IMG/VR virus record: IMGVR_UViG_3300033148_003939
Coordinates: 1 to 32,803 of that record
Source: a virus
Length of the DNA: 32,803 nucleotides
Reading direction: 5' to 3' (one strand)
Every line of letters begins with the position of its first letter. The first letter of the stretch is position 1. The notes beneath the pieces are model-generated. The model saw nothing but the letters and a program-made list of their open reading frames with translations, ran no database searches and was not told the origin of the DNA. The position numbers and the translations under genes are program-made. Below are positions 30,871 through 32,803 of the stretch, in pieces.

Positions 30871-31045
30871 AAACATTGGGAAGAAAATCAGGGAAGCGCG
30901 ACGCGCCAAGGGCTGGACTCAGGACGATTTGGCGCGGGCTGTCAACGTCTGCATCGGCACGGTAGGCAACTGGGAATCCGGCCGGACTAAGCCGTGGCCT
31001 CGGAAGGTCAGGCAGATAATGGAGATTTTGAAAAGAGAAGAGTAA
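30857..31045 (+). CDS. XRE-family HTH regulator (62 aa)
   Basis: The protein is a single Cro-like helix-turn-helix: IGKKIREARRAKGWTQDDLA followed by RAVNVCIGTVGNWESGRTKP, with nothing after residue 62. It is Cro-sized. ATG 30857 follows ggaggta by eight bases and overlaps the previous gene. Two palindromic sites lie just downstream (31052 and 31139) and are the best candidates for its operators. A second HTH gene follows them. Confidence 0.85.
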   Translation: MMNDENIGKKIREARRAKGWTQDDLARAVNVCIGTVGNWESGRTKPWPRKVRQIMEILKREE

Positions 31046-31051
31046 GGTCAG

Positions 31052-31061
31052 CGAAATTTCG
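31052..31061. promoter_or_regulatory. Operator-like palindrome, site 1
   Basis: The perfect 10-bp palindrome CGAAATTTCG lies in a 14-base direct repeat tcagcgaaatttcg (31048-31061). An identical copy occurs 87 bases on. Confidence 0.55.
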
Positions 31062-31137
31062 TTCTGTCAAATCCGACTGGCAGGTTAAAGAAAACGCTTT
31101 AAGATTAACAACTTATGATATCCACGACGTAAGTTCA

Positions 31138-31149
31138 GCGAAATTTCGC
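31138..31149. promoter_or_regulatory. Operator-like palindrome, site 2
   Basis: GCGAAATTTCGC is a perfect 12-bp palindrome, in the second copy of tcagcgaaatttcg (31135-31148). It lies 24 bases before the membrane-anchored HTH gene. No strong promoter was found between the two sites. Confidence 0.55.
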
Positions 31150-31173
31150 CGTAAAAAAAGAAGGGAGGAACGG

Positions 31174-31575
31174 ATGAATCTTGGAGAGCAGATACGGATG
31201 GCGCGGCACGCCCGCGATTGGACGCAGATGGAGCTTGGAGAAAAGGTCGGCGTGTGCGCGGCTACGATACACTCGTGGGAACGCGGCAAGCGGAAGCCGA
31301 CGTCAACGCACTTGCGGAAGCTGAAGGAAATCCTGGACATCAACCCGGCAAAAGAAACGGAGGGGAAGATGAGAAAGCGAAGTGCGACGGAAAACGCCTT
31401 GTACGCGATAGCCGTCATCCTTACCGCCCTGTGGTTCGCCTTTCTTGGCGGGATGGTAGCCCGCATTTACTACCAAGACCAGGCGAGGAACGGGGAGATG
31501 AAAATCGGGAATCAGGTGTATCACGTAGCGCCTATATACCGCGAACTTCACGAGGATGCCGATGACGGCCGATAA
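31174..31575 (+). CDS. Membrane-anchored XRE-family HTH protein (133 aa)
   Basis: Residues 3-55 form an HTH (LGEQIRMARHARDWTQMELG, then VGVCAATIHSWERGKRKP). A transmembrane helix spans about residues 75-97 (ALYAIAVILTALWFAFLGGM), followed by a 35-residue charged tail. A DNA-binding domain tied to the membrane is uncommon in phage regulators. ATG 31174 has gggaggaacg upstream. A second in-frame ATG (31369, residue 66) has its own ggagggg site, so a shorter membrane-only product is possible. Confidence 0.78.
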   Translation: MNLGEQIRMARHARDWTQMELGEKVGVCAATIHSWERGKRKPTSTHLRKLKEILDINPAKETEGKMRKRSATENALYAIAVILTALWFAFLGGMVARIYYQDQARNGEMKIGNQVYHVAPIYRELHEDADDGR

Positions 31576-32296
31576 ACTGAAAATCTGTATTTGCACGCCG
31601 GCGACGTGGCCGTTCGTCTGGCTCGGGCATCACTCGACGGTCGTAAATATGATACTGTCGGCGCCGAAAAACGTGGAGTTGACTACACTCTACGGAAAGC
31701 TTTTCCCGATAGACGCCAACCGTAACGCGCTGGTGAAGGCGGCCCTGGAGACGGACGCGGAATACCTGCTGTGGCTCGATATGGATAACGTTTTCCCGGC
31801 CAACACCATCGAGAAACTTTTTAAGGTAAACGCGGACATCGCCTCGGGCGTGTATTTCAAAAAGAAGGAACCCTACCCGGCGGTGCCCGGCAGGGCGCTT
31901 GACGAGCATTATTACCGCCCGCTCGATATAGTGGCTTGCGGAGGCCGGGTCGTGAACGCCGACCTGATAGGGATGGGGTGCGCGTTGATAAGACGTAGCG
32001 TTTTTGAAAACCTGCCACACCCGTGGTTTCGCTACGCCTATAATATCGAAACAGACGAGTGGAGCGTATCGGAAGACGTAGCGTTCTGCAAGGCCGCGCG
32101 CCGCAAGGGATACGAGATAAAGGTGGACACGAGCCTGATTTGCGGGCACGTCCGCCCGGAAGCCATTGGATACGAGCATCACCTCTACGGGCGGGAAGTG
32201 CTGAAACTCGAAGCCGCGCGCGATAAACAAGTCGCCGCGTATGTGTGGAGACCTGACTATGATGGAGCGTATCTTGCTGACGCAGCGGAAAAATAA
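31562..32296 (+). CDS. Glycosyltransferase, GT-A fold (244 aa)
   Basis: The N-terminus (KICICTPATWPFVWLGHHST, residues 6-25) and the motif EYLLWLDMDNVFPANTIEKL with the metal-binding D-x-D near residue 72 are typical of GT2-like GT-A enzymes. Later segments are IASGVYFKKKEPYP, IGMGCALIRRSVFENLPHPW (split), and SEDVAFCKAARRKGYEI, the acceptor/catalytic region. It would transfer a sugar from a nucleotide sugar; the acceptor could be DNA, a virion protein or a surface glycan. The ATG at 31562 lies within the previous gene's end. Confidence 0.82.
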   Translation: MTADKLKICICTPATWPFVWLGHHSTVVNMILSAPKNVELTTLYGKLFPIDANRNALVKAALETDAEYLLWLDMDNVFPANTIEKLFKVNADIASGVYFKKKEPYPAVPGRALDEHYYRPLDIVACGGRVVNADLIGMGCALIRRSVFENLPHPWFRYAYNIETDEWSVSEDVAFCKAARRKGYEIKVDTSLICGHVRPEAIGYEHHLYGREVLKLEAARDKQVAAYVWRPDYDGAYLADAAEK

Positions 32297-32558
32297 TTTT
32301 GACAAACACCGCGAGTTGCTGACGAAAATTGCCGCGAAGCGAGACCACGATATGAACTTCGTGCACCCTTGCGGCAAGAGCGGCCGGGAGGTGGAAGAGG
32401 CGGACCCGTGTCCCTGCCTGAAGTGCGAAATCTACGAAGAGTGCCTATCGTATTTTTCGCGGGTCTGCGACACGAGCGCGAAAGTCGGCAAGCCGCCGTT
32501 TTCCCTGGAGATGGAGCGGCGGGTTCTGAAAGACCAGAAAAGGAGGTGTGACGGATGA
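32259..32558 (+). CDS. Small Cys-rich protein (99 aa)
   Basis: Two ATGs lie together (32259, 32262) after gtggagacc, overlapping the glycosyltransferase end. The chain starts with a basic helix (LLTQRKNNFDKHRELLTKIA) and has cysteines at CPCLKCEIYEEC (about residues 50-61), a possible metal site. Its stop overlaps the next start (ATGA). Not recognised. Confidence 0.6.
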   Translation: MMERILLTQRKNNFDKHRELLTKIAAKRDHDMNFVHPCGKSGREVEEADPCPCLKCEIYEECLSYFSRVCDTSAKVGKPPFSLEMERRVLKDQKRRCDG

Positions 32559-32803
32559 AAAAAACCGGCAAATTAACGGAAACACCGAAACCGCCAAATT
32601 ATTGGGAGATTATTCGGGGCTATGTGGCGACTGCACCAGCCTGCGGGGGCGACTGCTCTAATCTGCGGGGAGACTGCTCCGGCCTGCGGGGCGACTGCAC
32701 CTACCTGCGGGGAGACTGTTCCGGTTTGCATGGCGACTGCACCTACCTGCGGGGAGACTGTTCCGGTTTGCATGGCGACTGCACCTACCTGCGGGGAGAC
32801 TGC
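32555..32803 (+). CDS. Heptapeptide-repeat Cys-rich protein, 5' part (continues at 1-369)
   Basis: The ATG at 32555 overlaps the previous stop and follows aaaggaggtg. Residues 1-7 (MKKTGKL) match the paralogue's start. Residues 8-31 read TETPKPPNYWEIIRGYVATA and onward, which in the paralogue is the product of another frame: two small indels (near 32576 and in the G run 32645-32649) shift the frame out and back. From residue 32 the 7-residue repeats resume (GDCSNLR, GDCSGLR, GDCTYLR, ...). The whole protein is 167 residues, with nine Cys-bearing units. Confidence 0.75.
   Translation, partial: MKKTGKLTETPKPPNYWEIIRGYVATAPACGGDCSNLRGDCSGLRGDCTYLRGDCSGLHGDCTYLRGDCSGLHGDCTYLRGDC
32648..32803 (+). 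repeat. 21-bp coding tandem repeat array (heptapeptide), end-of-window part
   Basis: In-frame 21-bp repeats run to the window end and continue at base 1. The last 114 bases are an exact copy of bases 1-114. Confidence 0.85.

Noticed and set aside
32573-32773. Minus-strand ORF with QTGTVSPQVGAV repeats
   Set aside because: It is the reverse complement of the coding repeat array; no ribosome site or promoter on the minus strand, and neighbouring genes are all on +.
1-32803. tRNA genes or insertion sequences
   Set aside because: No cloverleaf-like sequence or transposase/inverted-repeat pair was recognised by eye; a tRNA scan could overturn this.

Overview
The window is the essentially complete genome of a tailed bacteriophage with a siphovirus-type (long, non-contractile tail) architecture. 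Every gene I can support is on the + strand. The first 114 bases (1-114) are identical to the last 114 (32690-32803), and one reading frame runs through that junction. The sequence is therefore most simply a circular or terminally redundant map of about 32.69 kb, opened inside a tandem-repeat gene. I see no integrase, recombinase, partition gene, tRNA or insertion sequence. Strong Shine-Dalgarno sites, a membrane holin, a peptidoglycan-cleaving M15-type endolysin and a secreted protein that looks like a small outer-membrane beta-barrel suggest a bacterial host, probably Gram-negative. I cannot name it from sequence alone.

Layout: (1) 1-2066: end of a heptapeptide-repeat gene, small Cys-rich and helix-turn-helix (HTH) proteins, a VRR-NUC nuclease, a small protein. 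(2) 2122-9178: terminase small and large subunits, portal, minor head protein, prohead protease, major capsid. (3) 9194-13534: a signal-anchored structural protein, beta-sandwich accessory proteins, head-tail connectors, tail terminator, tail tube, tail chaperones. (4) 13531-21149: second tail chaperone, tape measure, and two large tail-tip proteins carrying inserted carbohydrate-binding-like and Kelch-propeller modules. (5) 21166-22563: lysis cassette closed by a clear rho-independent terminator. (6) 22674-26648: accessory early region with two near-identical sigma70-type promoters, Cys-rich solenoid proteins built of 7-residue or 6-residue repeats, a RecB-like nuclease and a secreted barrel-like protein. 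(7) 26645-30870: C5-cytosine methyltransferase with a second conserved-looking protein encoded out of frame inside it, a putative single-strand annealing protein with an SSB-like tail, a MazG-like protein, an initiator gene containing a candidate origin, and a helicase loader. (8) 30857-32803: two HTH regulators (one membrane-anchored) around a pair of palindromic operator-like sites, a glycosyltransferase, a Cys-rich protein, and the start of a second heptapeptide-repeat gene that continues at position 1.

The most interesting items are: the dual-coded methyltransferase gene (26982-27722), where both frames carry recognisable family sequence; the heptapeptide and hexapeptide Cys-rich solenoid genes, including a copy with two compensating frameshifts; an iteron plus AT-rich origin embedded in the initiator gene, laid out like lambda gene O; and a Kelch propeller spliced into the tail hub. 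All function calls rest on motifs read by eye; no database search was run.
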